From: Pseudomonadota bacterium
Lineage (GTDB): Bacteria > Pseudomonadota > Gammaproteobacteria > Xanthomonadales > Xanthomonadaceae
Assembly (NCBI GenBank): GCA_018242445.1
Contig: JAFEBW010000017.1
Coordinates: 1-64,000, forward strand
Direction: 5' to 3'
DNA length: 64,000 nt
This document shows positions 43,428 through 52,434 of this stretch, one piece after another. Positions within the stretch are counted from its first letter, which is position 1, and each line of letters opens with the position of its first letter. The notes beneath the pieces were generated by a model. The model made no database searches. It worked only from the letters and a program-made list of their open reading frames with translations, and had not been told where the DNA came from. Both the position numbers and the translations under genes were made by a program.

Positions 43428-45206
43428 ATGTCCGCCAGCGCCGCCGCCATCCAGCCAGTCCGTACCGACGAGATGTTCGGCCACCCCAAGGGCCTGTACG
43501 TGTGCTTCTTCACCGAGATGTGGGAGCGCTTCTCGTTCTACGGGATGAAGGCGCTGCTGCTGCTCTACCTCATCAAGCACCACGGCTTTCTCGAATCGCA
43601 GGGCTTGGTGGTCACCGGCGCCTACGGCGGCATGGTGTACGCGGTGCCGTTGCTCGGCGGCATCCTCGCCGACCGCTTCCTCGGCATGCGCAAGGCGGTG
43701 GTGCTCGGCGGCATCCTGCTGTGCCTCGGGCACCTGGGCATGGCCTACGAAGGCCACGCGGCGACGACGGTCAACGGCGTCGTGCAGCAGGACCGCTTCG
43801 CGCTGGCGGTGTTCTACCTGTCGCTGTCGCTGATCATCAGCGGCGTGGGTTTCCTCAAGCCCAACATCTCCACCATCGTCGGCAAGCTGTATCCGGAGAA
43901 CGATCCGCGCATCGACGCCGGCTTCACGATCTTCTACGCCGGCATCAACGTCGGCGCGTTGTTTTCCAGCCTGATCTGCGGCTACCTCGGTGAAGTGTAT
44001 GGCTGGGGTTACGGTTTCGGCGCGGCCGGCATCGGCATGCTCGCCGGCTTGGGCATGTTCGTCAGCGGGCAGAAATACCTGCACGGCCACGCCGAGCCGC
44101 GCGAGCCTGCGAAGCTGCGGCGACACCTGCTCGGCCCGCTCACCGTGGAGCATGCGATCTACCTCGGCGCGGTGCTCGGCCTGCCGGCGATCTGGGCACT
44201 GATGCAGCTCGGCGGCGGCGTGTTGTACGTGCAATTCGCGCTGGTCGCCGCGTGGCTGGCGTGGCTGGCGTGGTACCTCGTGGCGCGCTGCGCCAAGGTG
44301 CAGCGCGAGCAGATGCTGGCGGTGGTGTTCTTCATCGCCAGCGCCTTGCTGTTCTTCGCGATGTACGAGCAGACCTACGGCTCGTGGCTGCTGTTCACCG
44401 AGCACATGCTGGACAAGGACTTTTTCCCGTCCATCGTGATCGCCGATCCGCAGCGCCTGCCGTGGCCGTGGTCGGCGCTGCCCTCGTGGATGGTGCTGCT
44501 GCACGGCAAGCCCTGGCCGTGGTGCGTGATCCCGCTGGTGCTCGCCCCGCCCACGGTGGCGCTGGCGCTGCGCTCCTCACCCCAGACCGCGCGCCGGCTG
44601 GTCGCCTGCGTCGGCCTGCTGGGGCTGGCGTTTTTCCTGCGCGACGTGCTGGTGCTGCCGCAGACCGCCGAATCGCTGGAGTACCTCGCATCCTTCGTGC
44701 TGGTGATGCTCACTCCGCTGTTCGGCTGGCTGTGGCCGTTCCTGGAACGCCGCAACGCCAACCCGAGCAAGCCGCTGAAGAACGCCATCGGGCTGGCCTT
44801 CTGCGGGCTGTCCTTCCTCGTGCTGATGGCCGCCAACGGCACGGTCTCCGAAGGCCACCTCGCCTCGGTGTGGTGGCTGCTGCTGGCCTACGTGGTGCTG
44901 GAGATCGGCGAGATCACGCTCTCGCCGATCGGGCTTGCCGCCGTGACCCAGCTATCGGTGCCCAGCGTGGTCGGCCTGATGATGGGCGCGTACTGGCTGG
45001 CGACCTCGCTGTCCGAACAGGCCGCGGCGATGTTCGGCCGCTGGGCCGCACTGGACATCCAGGAAGGCCAGAAAATCGACCTCGTCGTGGCCCAGCACAA
45101 GTACGGCGACCTGTTCGGCCACATGCTGTGGCTGGGCCTGGGCGCAGCCGTGCTCGCCCTGCTGCTGACGCCGCTGATCAAGCGCTGGATGCATGGGGTG
45201 AGGTGA
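43428..45206 (+). CDS. POT (PTR2) family proton-coupled peptide transporter
   Basis: 592-residue inner membrane importer of di- and tripeptides. The ExxERF motif is EMWERFSFYGMKALLLLYLI (near residue 30), with GGILADRFLGMRKAVVLGG and the PTR signature FYAGINVGALFSSLICGYLG. About 14 TM helices are present. The large loop (FFPSIVIADPQRLPWPWSA) is characteristic of Xanthomonadales POT members. Flanked by two secreted S9 peptidases, so uptake of peptides they release is likely. Confidence 0.94.
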   Translation: MSASAAAIQPVRTDEMFGHPKGLYVCFFTEMWERFSFYGMKALLLLYLIKHHGFLESQGLVVTGAYGGMVYAVPLLGGILADRFLGMRKAVVLGGILLCLGHLGMAYEGHAATTVNGVVQQDRFALAVFYLSLSLIISGVGFLKPNISTIVGKLYPENDPRIDAGFTIFYAGINVGALFSSLICGYLGEVYGWGYGFGAAGIGMLAGLGMFVSGQKYLHGHAEPREPAKLRRHLLGPLTVEHAIYLGAVLGLPAIWALMQLGGGVLYVQFALVAAWLAWLAWYLVARCAKVQREQMLAVVFFIASALLFFAMYEQTYGSWLLFTEHMLDKDFFPSIVIADPQRLPWPWSALPSWMVLLHGKPWPWCVIPLVLAPPTVALALRSSPQTARRLVACVGLLGLAFFLRDVLVLPQTAESLEYLASFVLVMLTPLFGWLWPFLERRNANPSKPLKNAIGLAFCGLSFLVLMAANGTVSEGHLASVWWLLLAYVVLEIGEITLSPIGLAAVTQLSVPSVVGLMMGAYWLATSLSEQAAAMFGRWAALDIQEGQKIDLVVAQHKYGDLFGHMLWLGLGAAVLALLLTPLIKRWMHGVR

Positions 45207-45213
45207 GGCTCGG

Positions 45214-45318
45214 GGGACTGGGGACTGGGGCTTGGGACTGGGGAAAGGAGGTCGTCGATAGTCAATTGTCAGATGTCGTTTCAGGCATCCGCCGAGTCCC
45301 GATTCCCGAGTCCCGAAT
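45214..45318. repeat. Degenerate heptamer arrays between convergent POT and S9 genes
   Basis: GGGGACT repeats (45215-45243: GGGGACTGGGGACTGGGGCT and GGGACTGGGG) and CCCGATTCCCGAGTCCCGA (45299-45317). Both are 7-bp variants of the GGGAATC unit; the region is otherwise non-coding. Confidence 0.75.
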
Positions 45319-45320
45319 TT

Positions 45321-47249
45321 TCAGTGTGCCGCACCGATGTTGCGGTCGAGGAAGGCGAGCATGCGTGTGTAGAAATCGAGGCGATCGGTCTCCTTGTAGA
45401 AGCCATGCCCCTCGCCGGCGTAGATGCGCGCATCCACCTGTTTGTGCGCGGCCTGCAGGGCATCGCGCATCAATTCGGTGTGCTTGAAGGGTGCGCGGCG
45501 ATCCTCGGCGCCGGCGACCAGCATCACCGGCACTTGAATGCGGTCGGCGAGATCGTCAGGCGAGATCGCATCGAGGTTCTTTTCGCCCAAGGTTTCGACG
45601 AGGAAATTGTGGCCAAACATCGATTCGTGGATGTCGCCGCCGTTGAACATCAGATTCATGTCGTACACGCCGACATAACCGATCGCGCAGCGGTACAGCG
45701 TCGGCTCCTTGGCCACGCCCATCAGCGCCGCATAGCCGCCATAGCTGGCGCCGTAGATGCAGATGCGTTTCGGGTCGGCGATGCCCTGCGCGATCGCCCA
45801 CCGCGTGGCGTCGGTGAGGTCGTCCTGCATCGCCCCGCCCCACTGCCTGTAGCCGGCGTGCTCGAAGGCACGACCGTAGTTGCCAGAGCCGCGATAGTTG
45901 AGCTGCAACACCGCATAGCCGCGCGAGGCGAGCAACTGCACTTCCGGGTTGTAGCCCCACTGGTCGAAGGGACCGAACGGCCCGCCGTGCGGATTGACCA
46001 CCAGCGGCAGGTTCTTGCCGTCGCTGCCGCGCGGCAGGGTGAGATACCCCTCCAGCGGCATGCCATCGCGCGCCGTCAGGCTGATCGGCTTCATCGCTGC
46101 CAGCATGTCCGGCTTGAACCACGCCGCCTTGCTGGCGAGGAAGGTGAGCCGGTTGTCCTTGCGGTCGTACAGGTAATAGTCGGCGGGGATGCGGTCGGAG
46201 TAGACGACGTAAACGGCCTGCGAGCCGTCGCGCGTGTACGAGGTGGGCAGCACCATGGCGCCCTTGAAACCTGCCTGCACCGCGCGCAACCGGCGTGCGT
46301 ACTCATTGTCCGGATCGATGTACTCCACGCGCGGCAAGCCGTCTTCGAACACCGCCGCGTACACCGAGCCGTCGATCGGCGAGCGCAGGTAACCGGCCGG
46401 GCTGACCTTGGCCGCGCGGTACACGATCTCGCTCTTGCGCGTGGCCGCATCGAAGGCGTAGATGGCGTCGGGCGCGTTGGTCTGTTCGTTTTGCAGGTAG
46501 AAGGTCTTGCCGTCGGCGGCGAAACCGATCGGGGTGACCTGCAAGCCGGTTTGCGCTTCGTCGTTGATCATCTCCCACTTCGCGTCGGCACCGGCGCGGT
46601 AATAGGTCTTGAGTTTGCCGTCGCTGACCATGCCCCACGCAAAACGCGGCACGTCGTGGCCATCGAGCAGGAAGCTGGCGTTCTGCACCGGCGCGCGGGC
46701 AACCTGCGTGGCGATGCCGTTACCCACGTCCATCTTCTGCACTTCGGTATAGCCATTCACCGCGTGGCCGCCGATCAGCACGTACTTGTCGTCGTGCCCG
46801 ACCGTATCGATGACGTAGCCGTAGTTGATCGCCCCGCGCTGATCCGAACCGTCGGCATTGGTGGCGAAGATCTCGAAAGTGGACTGCGGCCGATCCAGAT
46901 ACCCGAACTTCACCGATACGCCGAACAGGATGCGTTGCGGCGTGACCCACTGGAAGTCCGTCACGTGCTTGTGTTCGCCCACGGTGACGTGGCCGACCAT
47001 CGTGTTGTCGCTGCGCCGCAGGATGACCAGACTGGTGCGATCCGACAACGGAACCGTCGCCGCAAGGTATTCGCCGGTGGGCGAAATCTTGATGGCGCCG
47101 AAGGTATCGCGCCGGAGGAAATCCTTCAGCGGCGGCACGGAAGCCTCGTTGGCCGTTGTCGGTACAGCAACCGTCGATGGCGTATCGGCAGCGAATGCGC
47201 TGGCGCACAGGCATACCGCGGCAAGAGCCGCCAAAGCAAGAATTTTCAC
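45321..47249 (-). CDS. S9 family prolyl oligopeptidase-type peptidase, secreted (second)
   Basis: 642 residues with signal peptide (ILALAALAAVCLCASAFA), N-terminal propeller domain and C-terminal alpha/beta-hydrolase. Catalytic Ser is in YGASYGGYAALMG (about residue 502), Asp in VAGAEDRRAPF and His in GEGHGFYKE. It starts at GTG 47249 after GGGGA. A -10-like GATAAT (minus strand, 47299-47294) lies about 45 bp upstream. It is a paralogue of the gene at 40982-43075 on the other side of the POT transporter. Confidence 0.92.
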   Translation of the reverse strand: MKILALAALAAVCLCASAFAADTPSTVAVPTTANEASVPPLKDFLRRDTFGAIKISPTGEYLAATVPLSDRTSLVILRRSDNTMVGHVTVGEHKHVTDFQWVTPQRILFGVSVKFGYLDRPQSTFEIFATNADGSDQRGAINYGYVIDTVGHDDKYVLIGGHAVNGYTEVQKMDVGNGIATQVARAPVQNASFLLDGHDVPRFAWGMVSDGKLKTYYRAGADAKWEMINDEAQTGLQVTPIGFAADGKTFYLQNEQTNAPDAIYAFDAATRKSEIVYRAAKVSPAGYLRSPIDGSVYAAVFEDGLPRVEYIDPDNEYARRLRAVQAGFKGAMVLPTSYTRDGSQAVYVVYSDRIPADYYLYDRKDNRLTFLASKAAWFKPDMLAAMKPISLTARDGMPLEGYLTLPRGSDGKNLPLVVNPHGGPFGPFDQWGYNPEVQLLASRGYAVLQLNYRGSGNYGRAFEHAGYRQWGGAMQDDLTDATRWAIAQGIADPKRICIYGASYGGYAALMGVAKEPTLYRCAIGYVGVYDMNLMFNGGDIHESMFGHNFLVETLGEKNLDAISPDDLADRIQVPVMLVAGAEDRRAPFKHTELMRDALQAAHKQVDARIYAGEGHGFYKETDRLDFYTRMLAFLDRNIGAAH

Positions 47250-47316
47250 GAAATTTCCCCAAACGACATGTCGGCCGCAATCAGCCTGCTCACATTATCT
47301 CTCACCAGCGAAAGCC

Positions 47317-48225
47317 TCACATCCGCCGAGCTTCGGCCATTTCCGCGATCACTTGCCGCAGTCCCTCACTCCAGTCCGGCAAGCGCAGGCCGAAATCGGC
47401 AGCCATGCGCGAGGTGTCGAGGCGCGAATACGCGGGACGTGCGGCCTTCGTCGGATAGTCGGCGCTGGCGATGGCATGCACGCGCGGTGCGCGTTCGATG
47501 AGCCCTGAAGCAAGAGCCCGCTCGAAGATCGCGCAGGCAAATTCATGCCAACTGCACTGCCCATCGGCGACGAGGTGCCAGGTGCCGCTGGCCTCGGACT
47601 TGCGTACATGCGCCAGCGCCGTAGCTGCGGCGATCCAGCGCGCCGGGGTGGGCGATCCGATCTGGTCGGCGACCACGCGCAGCTCGTCGCGCTCGCGCCC
47701 CACACGCAGCATCGTGCGCAGGAAGTTCGTGCCGCGTGCGCCGTACACCCATGCGGTGCGCAGGATCAGATGCCGACAACCGCTGGCGCGCACCGCCTCT
47801 TCGCCTGCGAGTTTGCTGCGCCCGTAGACGCCCAGCGGCGCGGTCGCATCGTCCTCGCGCCACGGTCGGCTACCTCCGCCGCCGAAGACGTAATCGGTGG
47901 AGTAGTGGATGAGTTTCGCGGCGTGCTCGGCGCAGGCCTGCGCAAGCTCGCCCACCGCCCCGGCATTGATGCGAAAAGCCAGGTCGGCCTCATCCTCGGC
48001 GTGATCGACCTGGGTGTGGGCCACCGCGTTGAGTACCAATGATGGCCGACGTTGCGCGATGAGCCGCGCGAGGCTTCCGGCATCGGTGAAGTCGATCCGC
48101 GTGCATGACGAACCATCCGGCAATGCGCCACTGATGGTGCAGGGCTCGATGGAGCCAAACGGGGCGAAGGCGCGGTGCAGTTCGTAACCGACCTGACCAT
48201 CGGCACCCAGCAGCAGGATGCTCAT
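47317..48225 (-). CDS. rfbD: dTDP-4-dehydrorhamnose reductase
   Basis: 302-residue SDR enzyme for the last step of dTDP-L-rhamnose synthesis. NAD(P)-binding GADGQVGYEL, YSTDYVFGG and the YGRSK catalytic Tyr-Lys are present. The start overlaps the rfbC stop by 4 bp. Last gene of rfbBACD (rmlBACD), which supplies L-rhamnose for O-antigen or exopolysaccharide. Confidence 0.95.
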   Translation of the reverse strand: MSILLLGADGQVGYELHRAFAPFGSIEPCTISGALPDGSSCTRIDFTDAGSLARLIAQRRPSLVLNAVAHTQVDHAEDEADLAFRINAGAVGELAQACAEHAAKLIHYSTDYVFGGGGSRPWREDDATAPLGVYGRSKLAGEEAVRASGCRHLILRTAWVYGARGTNFLRTMLRVGRERDELRVVADQIGSPTPARWIAAATALAHVRKSEASGTWHLVADGQCSWHEFACAIFERALASGLIERAPRVHAIASADYPTKAARPAYSRLDTSRMAADFGLRLPDWSEGLRQVIAEMAEARRM

Positions 48226-48779
48226 GCGGCGAACTCCGGCAGGCGCTCGCTCGGAATCTCGTCGAGGAAGGGTGCGATCGCATCCTTGTCCGACAACAGC
48301 GGCTGCGCGACCGGCCAGTCGATGGCGATGCGGCCATCGTTCCAGCGGATGCCGGCATCGGCCGCGCGCTCGTACAAGGCGGTGCACTGGTAGGCGAAGA
48401 TCGCCCGCTCACTCAGCGTCACGAAGCCGTGGGCGAAGCCTTCCGGGATCCATAACTGGCGACGGTTGCGTGCGCTGAGCATCGCCGCAGTCCAGCGCCC
48501 GAAGTACGGTGAACCGCGGCGGATGTCCACGGCCACGTCGTACACCTCGCCCTCCAGCACCGACACCAGCTTGCCCTGCGGGCTCGGCCACTGGTAATGC
48601 AAGCCGCGCAACACGCCGCGCACCGACTCGGAGACGTTGGACTGCACGAAATGCGGATCCAGCCCGGCCTCATTGAAAGCGCTGCGGTTGTAGCTTTCGA
48701 AAAAGCAACCGCGATCGTCTCCGAGCACGCGCGGCTCGATCAGCAGCACACCGGGGAGGTCGGTTGGGGTGATTTTCAT
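48222..48779 (-). CDS. rfbC: dTDP-4-dehydrorhamnose 3,5-epimerase
   Basis: 185-residue RmlC cupin with catalytic His in RGLHYQWPSPQGKLVS and Tyr region in VDIRRGSPYFGRW; QLWIPEGFAHGFVTLSE is the conserved second motif. It is coupled to rfbD by overlap and separated from rfbA by a 170-bp gap that contains the eightfold GTGATTC repeat. Confidence 0.96.
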   Translation of the reverse strand: MKITPTDLPGVLLIEPRVLGDDRGCFFESYNRSAFNEAGLDPHFVQSNVSESVRGVLRGLHYQWPSPQGKLVSVLEGEVYDVAVDIRRGSPYFGRWTAAMLSARNRRQLWIPEGFAHGFVTLSERAIFAYQCTALYERAADAGIRWNDGRIAIDWPVAQPLLSDKDAIAPFLDEIPSERLPEFAA

Positions 48780-48783
48780 GGCC

Positions 48784-48839
48784 GTGATTCGTGATTCGTG
48801 ATTCGTGATTCGTGATTCGTGATTCGTGATTCGTGATTC
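48784..48839. repeat. Eight tandem GTGATTC heptamers in the rfb operon
   Basis: Eight perfect copies of GTGATTC (56 bp) in the 170-bp space between rfbA and rfbC. The reverse complement could encode the NHESRIT repeat peptide. It begins four bases from the rfbC start (ATG 48779), so it overlaps the place where a ribosome binding site should be; rfbC's own site is therefore not evident. Confidence 0.95.
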
Positions 48840-48949
48840 GTGAAAGATTTTGGGTGAGGATCGTACTTGTCAAGCGCCAAAACGCGGCATGTCAAGCTTT
48901 TATGTTTGGCTTGAACAAATCACCAATCACATTTCACCAATCACTTTCT

Positions 48950-49837
48950 TCAAGCCACCGGCCCGCGCTCGACCAGCGCCAACAGGTATTGCCCATAGCC
49001 GTTCTTCGCCAGAGGCCTGGCCAGTTCGCGCACCCGTTCGGCGTCGATCCAGCCGTTGAGCCAGGCGATCTCCTCGGGACAACTCACCCGCAAGCCCTGC
49101 CGCGACTGGATGGTCTGGATGAAATTGGATGCCTCCTGCAGCGATTCATGGGTGCCGGTATCGAGCCAGGCATAGCCGCGGCCGAGTTTTTCCAACTGCA
49201 ACGAACCGTCTTCGAGATAGCAACGGTTGAGGTCGGTGATCTCCAGTTCACCGCGCGGTGAAGGTTTCAGCCTCGCTGCGAAATCGCTGGCGCGGCCGTC
49301 GTGGAAATACAGCCCGGTGACGGCATAGTGCGAGCGCGGATGGGTCGGCTTCTCCTCGAGGCCGATCACGCGCCCGGATGCATCGAACTCGGCCACGCCA
49401 TAGCGCTCCGGATCGTTCACCCAATAGCCGAACACGGTCGCGCCGTGTTCCTGTGCGCCAGCCCGGCGTAACTGTGAGGTGAAACCGTCGCCGTAGAATA
49501 TGTTGTCGCCCAGCACGAGGCAGCTCGGGCCGCCGGCGAGGAAGTCGCGACCGATCAGGTAGGCCTGCGCGAGCCCGTCGGGGCTGGGTTGCGCCGCGTA
49601 CTCGATGCGCATGCCCCATTGCGAGCCGTCGCCCAGCAGGCGCTTGAACAACTCCTGCTCGTGCGGCGTGTTGATGACGAGCACCTCGCGGATCCCCGCC
49701 AGCATCAGCGTGCTCAGCGGGTAATAGACCATCGGCTTGTCGTACACCGGCAGCAATTGCTTGCTGATCGACTGCGTGATCGGGTACAGGCGGGTGCCGG
49801 AGCCGCCGGCGAGGATGATGCCTTTGCGTTGGGTCAT
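48950..49837 (-). CDS. rfbA: Glucose-1-phosphate thymidylyltransferase
   Basis: 295-residue nucleotidyltransferase that makes dTDP-glucose. [20 protein letters not shown] is the nucleotide loop with the catalytic Arg, and [52 protein letters not shown] and [11 protein letters not shown] are family motifs. First committed step of dTDP-rhamnose synthesis; second gene of the rfbBACD operon. Confidence 0.97.
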   Translation of the reverse strand: MTQRKGIILAGGSGTRLYPITQSISKQLLPVYDKPMVYYPLSTLMLAGIREVLVINTPHEQELFKRLLGDGSQWGMRIEYAAQPSPDGLAQAYLIGRDFLAGGPSCLVLGDNIFYGDGFTSQLRRAGAQEHGATVFGYWVNDPERYGVAEFDASGRVIGLEEKPTHPRSHYAVTGLYFHDGRASDFAARLKPSPRGELEITDLNRCYLEDGSLQLEKLGRGYAWLDTGTHESLQEASNFIQTIQSRQGLRVSCPEEIAWLNGWIDAERVRELARPLAKNGYGQYLLALVERGPVA

Positions 49838-49890
49838 GGGGTTTTCAGATGTCCTTCAAACAGCGATCGAATTGTTTTGCTTTCTCTTCT

Positions 49891-50016
49891 CTCTCCGGGA
49901 GGAGAGCCCGTTCCCGCGAAAGCGGATGTAGCGCGACAGAGCCGAATGAGGGAATACGCCAACATTTCTGAAGCATTCCCTCACCCGCCTTCGGCACCCT
50001 CTCCCAAAGGGAGGGG
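49891..50016. repeat. GC palindromes between rfbB and rfbA
   Basis: CTCTCC/GGAGAG (49891-49906) and CCTCTCCC/GGGAGGGG (49998-50016, loop AAA), with CTCACCCGCCTTCGGCACC between them. They occupy the 186-bp gap of the operon. Confidence 0.65.
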
Positions 50017-50023
50017 ACATGCG

Positions 50024-51091
50024 TCAGCCCTGCCCGATCCGCTCCAGCCGATAACTACCATCGAGTACGCGCTTTACCCAAGCCTCGTTGCGCAGGTACC
50101 AGTCCACCGTATGCGCGATGCCCTGCCCGAAGTCCACGGTCGGCTTCCAGCCCAGTTCGCGCTTGAGCTTGGAGGCGTCGATGGCGTAGCGGCGGTCGTG
50201 GCCGGGACGATCTTTCACATAGATGATCAACGATTCGTGTTGGCGACCTTCTGGCAGTGGACGTCGCGCGTCGAGCAACGTACAGATCGTCTTCACCACC
50301 GAGATGTTCGGCTGCTCGGCATCGCCGCCGACGTTGTAGGTCTCGCCCACGCGCCCGGCTTCGAGCACCCGGCGGATCGCCGCACAGTGATCCTTCACGA
50401 ACAGCCAGTCGCGCACGTTCATGCCGTCGCCGTAGATCGGCAGCGGCTGGCCGGCGAGCGCCTTGGAGATCACCAGCGGGATGAGCTTTTCGGGGAACTG
50501 GAACGGCCCGTAGTTGTTCGAGCAATTCGTGGTGAGGACCGGCAGGCCGTAGGTGTGATGGAAGGCGCGCACGAGGTGGTCGGACGCGGCCTTGGACGCC
50601 GAATACGGCGAGTTGGGCGCGTAGGGCGTTTCCTCGGTGAAAGCTCCGGTATCGCCGAGAGAGCCGTAGACCTCGTCGGTGGATACGTGCAGGAAGCGGA
50701 ACGCATCCTTCGCCGCGCCCTCCAGACCGCGCCAGTAATCGCGCGCGCATTCGAGCAGCGCGAGCGTGCCGACCACGTTGGTCTGGATGAAAGCGGCCGG
50801 GCCGTCGATGGAGCGATCCACGTGCGACTCGGCGGCGAAGTTCACCACCGCGTCGGGGCGATGCCCGGTGAGCAGACGCGCGACCAACTCGCGGTCGCCG
50901 ATGTCGCCGTGCACGAAGACATGATTCGGATTGCCGTCGAGCGCAGCCAGCGTGTCGCGGTTGCCGGCGTAGGTCAGCGCATCGAGGTTGACCACGCGCA
51001 CGCCGGATGCGACCGCATCGAGCACGAAGTTGCCGCCGATGAATCCGGCACCGCCGGTCACCAGCCAGGTGGGTTGGGTTGATTCGGGCAT
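50024..51091 (-). CDS. rfbB: dTDP-glucose 4,6-dehydratase
   Basis: 355-residue SDR enzyme forming dTDP-4-keto-6-deoxyglucose. [10 protein letters not shown] (NAD binding), [21 protein letters not shown] (catalytic Tyr-Lys) and [15 protein letters not shown] are canonical. The start at 51091 (MPESTQ) or 51103 (MACPMP) cannot be decided. First gene of rfbBACD. Upstream at 51123-51154 is a perfect 16-bp tandem duplication of GATCGCGCGCCGGCGG. Confidence 0.96.
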   Translation of the reverse strand: MPESTQPTWLVTGGAGFIGGNFVLDAVASGVRVVNLDALTYAGNRDTLAALDGNPNHVFVHGDIGDRELVARLLTGHRPDAVVNFAAESHVDRSIDGPAAFIQTNVVGTLALLECARDYWRGLEGAAKDAFRFLHVSTDEVYGSLGDTGAFTEETPYAPNSPYSASKAASDHLVRAFHHTYGLPVLTTNCSNNYGPFQFPEKLIPLVISKALAGQPLPIYGDGMNVRDWLFVKDHCAAIRRVLEAGRVGETYNVGGDAEQPNISVVKTICTLLDARRPLPEGRQHESLIIYVKDRPGHDRRYAIDASKLKRELGWKPTVDFGQGIAHTVDWYLRNEAWVKRVLDGSYRLERIGQG

Positions 51092-51294
51092 CGGGCAAGC
51101 CATGCGGAGGGAGCCGGCGCAAGATCGCGCGCCGGCGGGATCGCGCGCCGGCGGGGGAACGTCATGATAGCAAGCGCCGGCAACGATCACCCCATCGACC
51201 CGCGCGCCGTCGTCGGCAGGATCCGCCGATTGTGGCTGGGTTCACGCGAAACTGCCGATAGTGAGGACGTCCGTTCGAAAACGAGGATCCATCC

Positions 51295-51573
51295 ATGACC
51301 ACCCCGCAATCCTCCCGCATGCGCGAGACCGGCGAGCACCTGTCGATGGCGCGCGATCATCTGGTTGTCGGCATCGCCGATGCCGCGCAGTCGGCCAAAC
51401 GCGCCGCAAGCACGTTGTCGGCCGGGGCCGGCGATGGGTTGCGCGGATGGGTCGATGACGGCAGGGACTTGCTCGCGCAGGCCGGAGCCGGCATCCGCCG
51501 TCACCCATGGGCTGCGCTCGGCGGCGCGATCGCGCTCGGTGTCGCGCTGGTGAGCGTGCTGCGCCGGCGTTGA
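51295..51573 (+). CDS. DUF883/YqjD/ElaB-type tail-anchored protein
   Basis: 92 residues: an amphipathic helical N-terminus (ARDHLVVGIADAAQSAKRAA) and the conserved tail RRHPWAALGGAIALGVALVS followed by RRR, the C-terminal anchor of YqjD/ElaB/YgaM proteins that bind ribosomes at the membrane in stationary phase. The RHPW motif is diagnostic. It stands alone, away from the yqjE/yqjK-like pair at 145-944. Confidence 0.85.
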   Translation: MTTPQSSRMRETGEHLSMARDHLVVGIADAAQSAKRAASTLSAGAGDGLRGWVDDGRDLLAQAGAGIRRHPWAALGGAIALGVALVSVLRRR

Positions 51574-51627
51574 ACCGAATACGAACGGCTGTGTCGCCAA
51601 CGCGTCGCGATGACGCGACTTCGGACG

Positions 51628-52350
51628 TCAACCTTTCCCCGGAGGAACCTGCAAGGGTTTCCAGTTGTCGCGCAGGAAGCCCGACACCTCGTACTGCAAG
51701 TCCACCTTCTTCATGCCATCGCGCAAGGTGACGTCGAATTCGATCTTCTTCGCCTTCGCCAGCGCGGCGATGAACGCCTTGTCGTCGCGGAACATCAGCG
51801 CCGGCTCGCCGGTGGGCGGCGCGAACGCCACGATGGCACGCGGCTTGCCGTCGAACTTCGCCGGGATGCTGCAGTTGCCCTTGCACACGAAGCCTTTCCC
51901 GTCGCCGAACAGGTACACGCTCTGGCCCCACTTCGTGTGACGGCGCAACACCAGACGCACGGACAGCTCGGACGGCTGGCTGTCGTAGATCACCGCGGTG
52001 GACTGGGTGCCGCCGGCCATCGGCGCCACGTCGTACTGCCACAGCCCGACCAGACGCTGTTGCTCCTGTTTTTCCGCCCAGCGTTTTTCGATGTCCGGCA
52101 AGGTCTGCTGGACTTCCTTCACGGCCGCATCGTGGGGGAAACGCTGCACGAGATCGCGCCCGGCGGCCAGCGCCGAGGCATCGTTGTGGTCGCGCAACGC
52201 TTGTCGATAGCCATCCAGATCGCGCGCCACCTCGGCGGCCTGGGCCTGCGCCTGCCGTTGCGCGGCTTCCTGCGCGGCGTGCTGGGTGCAAGCAGGCAGG
52301 ATCGACGCGATGGCGAGGATGGAAACCTGGCGAAACGGAACACGCGGCAT
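51628..52350 (-). CDS. Putative lipoprotein, conserved, function unknown
   Basis: About 240 residues with a lipoprotein signal (SILAIASILPACTQ; Cys follows LPA). An A/Q-rich helical coil follows (AAQEAAQRQAQAQAAEVARD), then a C-terminal beta-rich domain (LVGLWQYDVAPMAGGTQSTA, VYLFGDGKGFVCKGNCSIPA with a Cys pair, and FDVTLRDGMKKVDLQYEVSG). I do not recognise a family. Start MPRVPF (52350) chosen. Just downstream of the TPR gene with an 84-bp gap, so probably one operon and perhaps one periplasmic pathway. Confidence 0.6.
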   Translation of the reverse strand: MPRVPFRQVSILAIASILPACTQHAAQEAAQRQAQAQAAEVARDLDGYRQALRDHNDASALAAGRDLVQRFPHDAAVKEVQQTLPDIEKRWAEKQEQQRLVGLWQYDVAPMAGGTQSTAVIYDSQPSELSVRLVLRRHTKWGQSVYLFGDGKGFVCKGNCSIPAKFDGKPRAIVAFAPPTGEPALMFRDDKAFIAALAKAKKIEFDVTLRDGMKKVDLQYEVSGFLRDNWKPLQVPPGKG

Positions 52351-52434
52351 CGGCGGGAACCTGGAACGGAACGGTGAACCCAGCTTGGTACGAGAACCCG
52401 CCCGAAGCAAGCGCGCCACTCCCACCGACGGTCT

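Noticed and set aside
45273..47501. 742-residue plus-strand frame opposite the second S9 peptidase
   Set aside because: Antisense frame of a recognisable protease gene with a catalytic triad.
48784..48839. Short protein with NHESRIT repeats
   Set aside because: It is a translation of the GTGATTC heptamers with no ribosome binding site or conservation expected of a gene.
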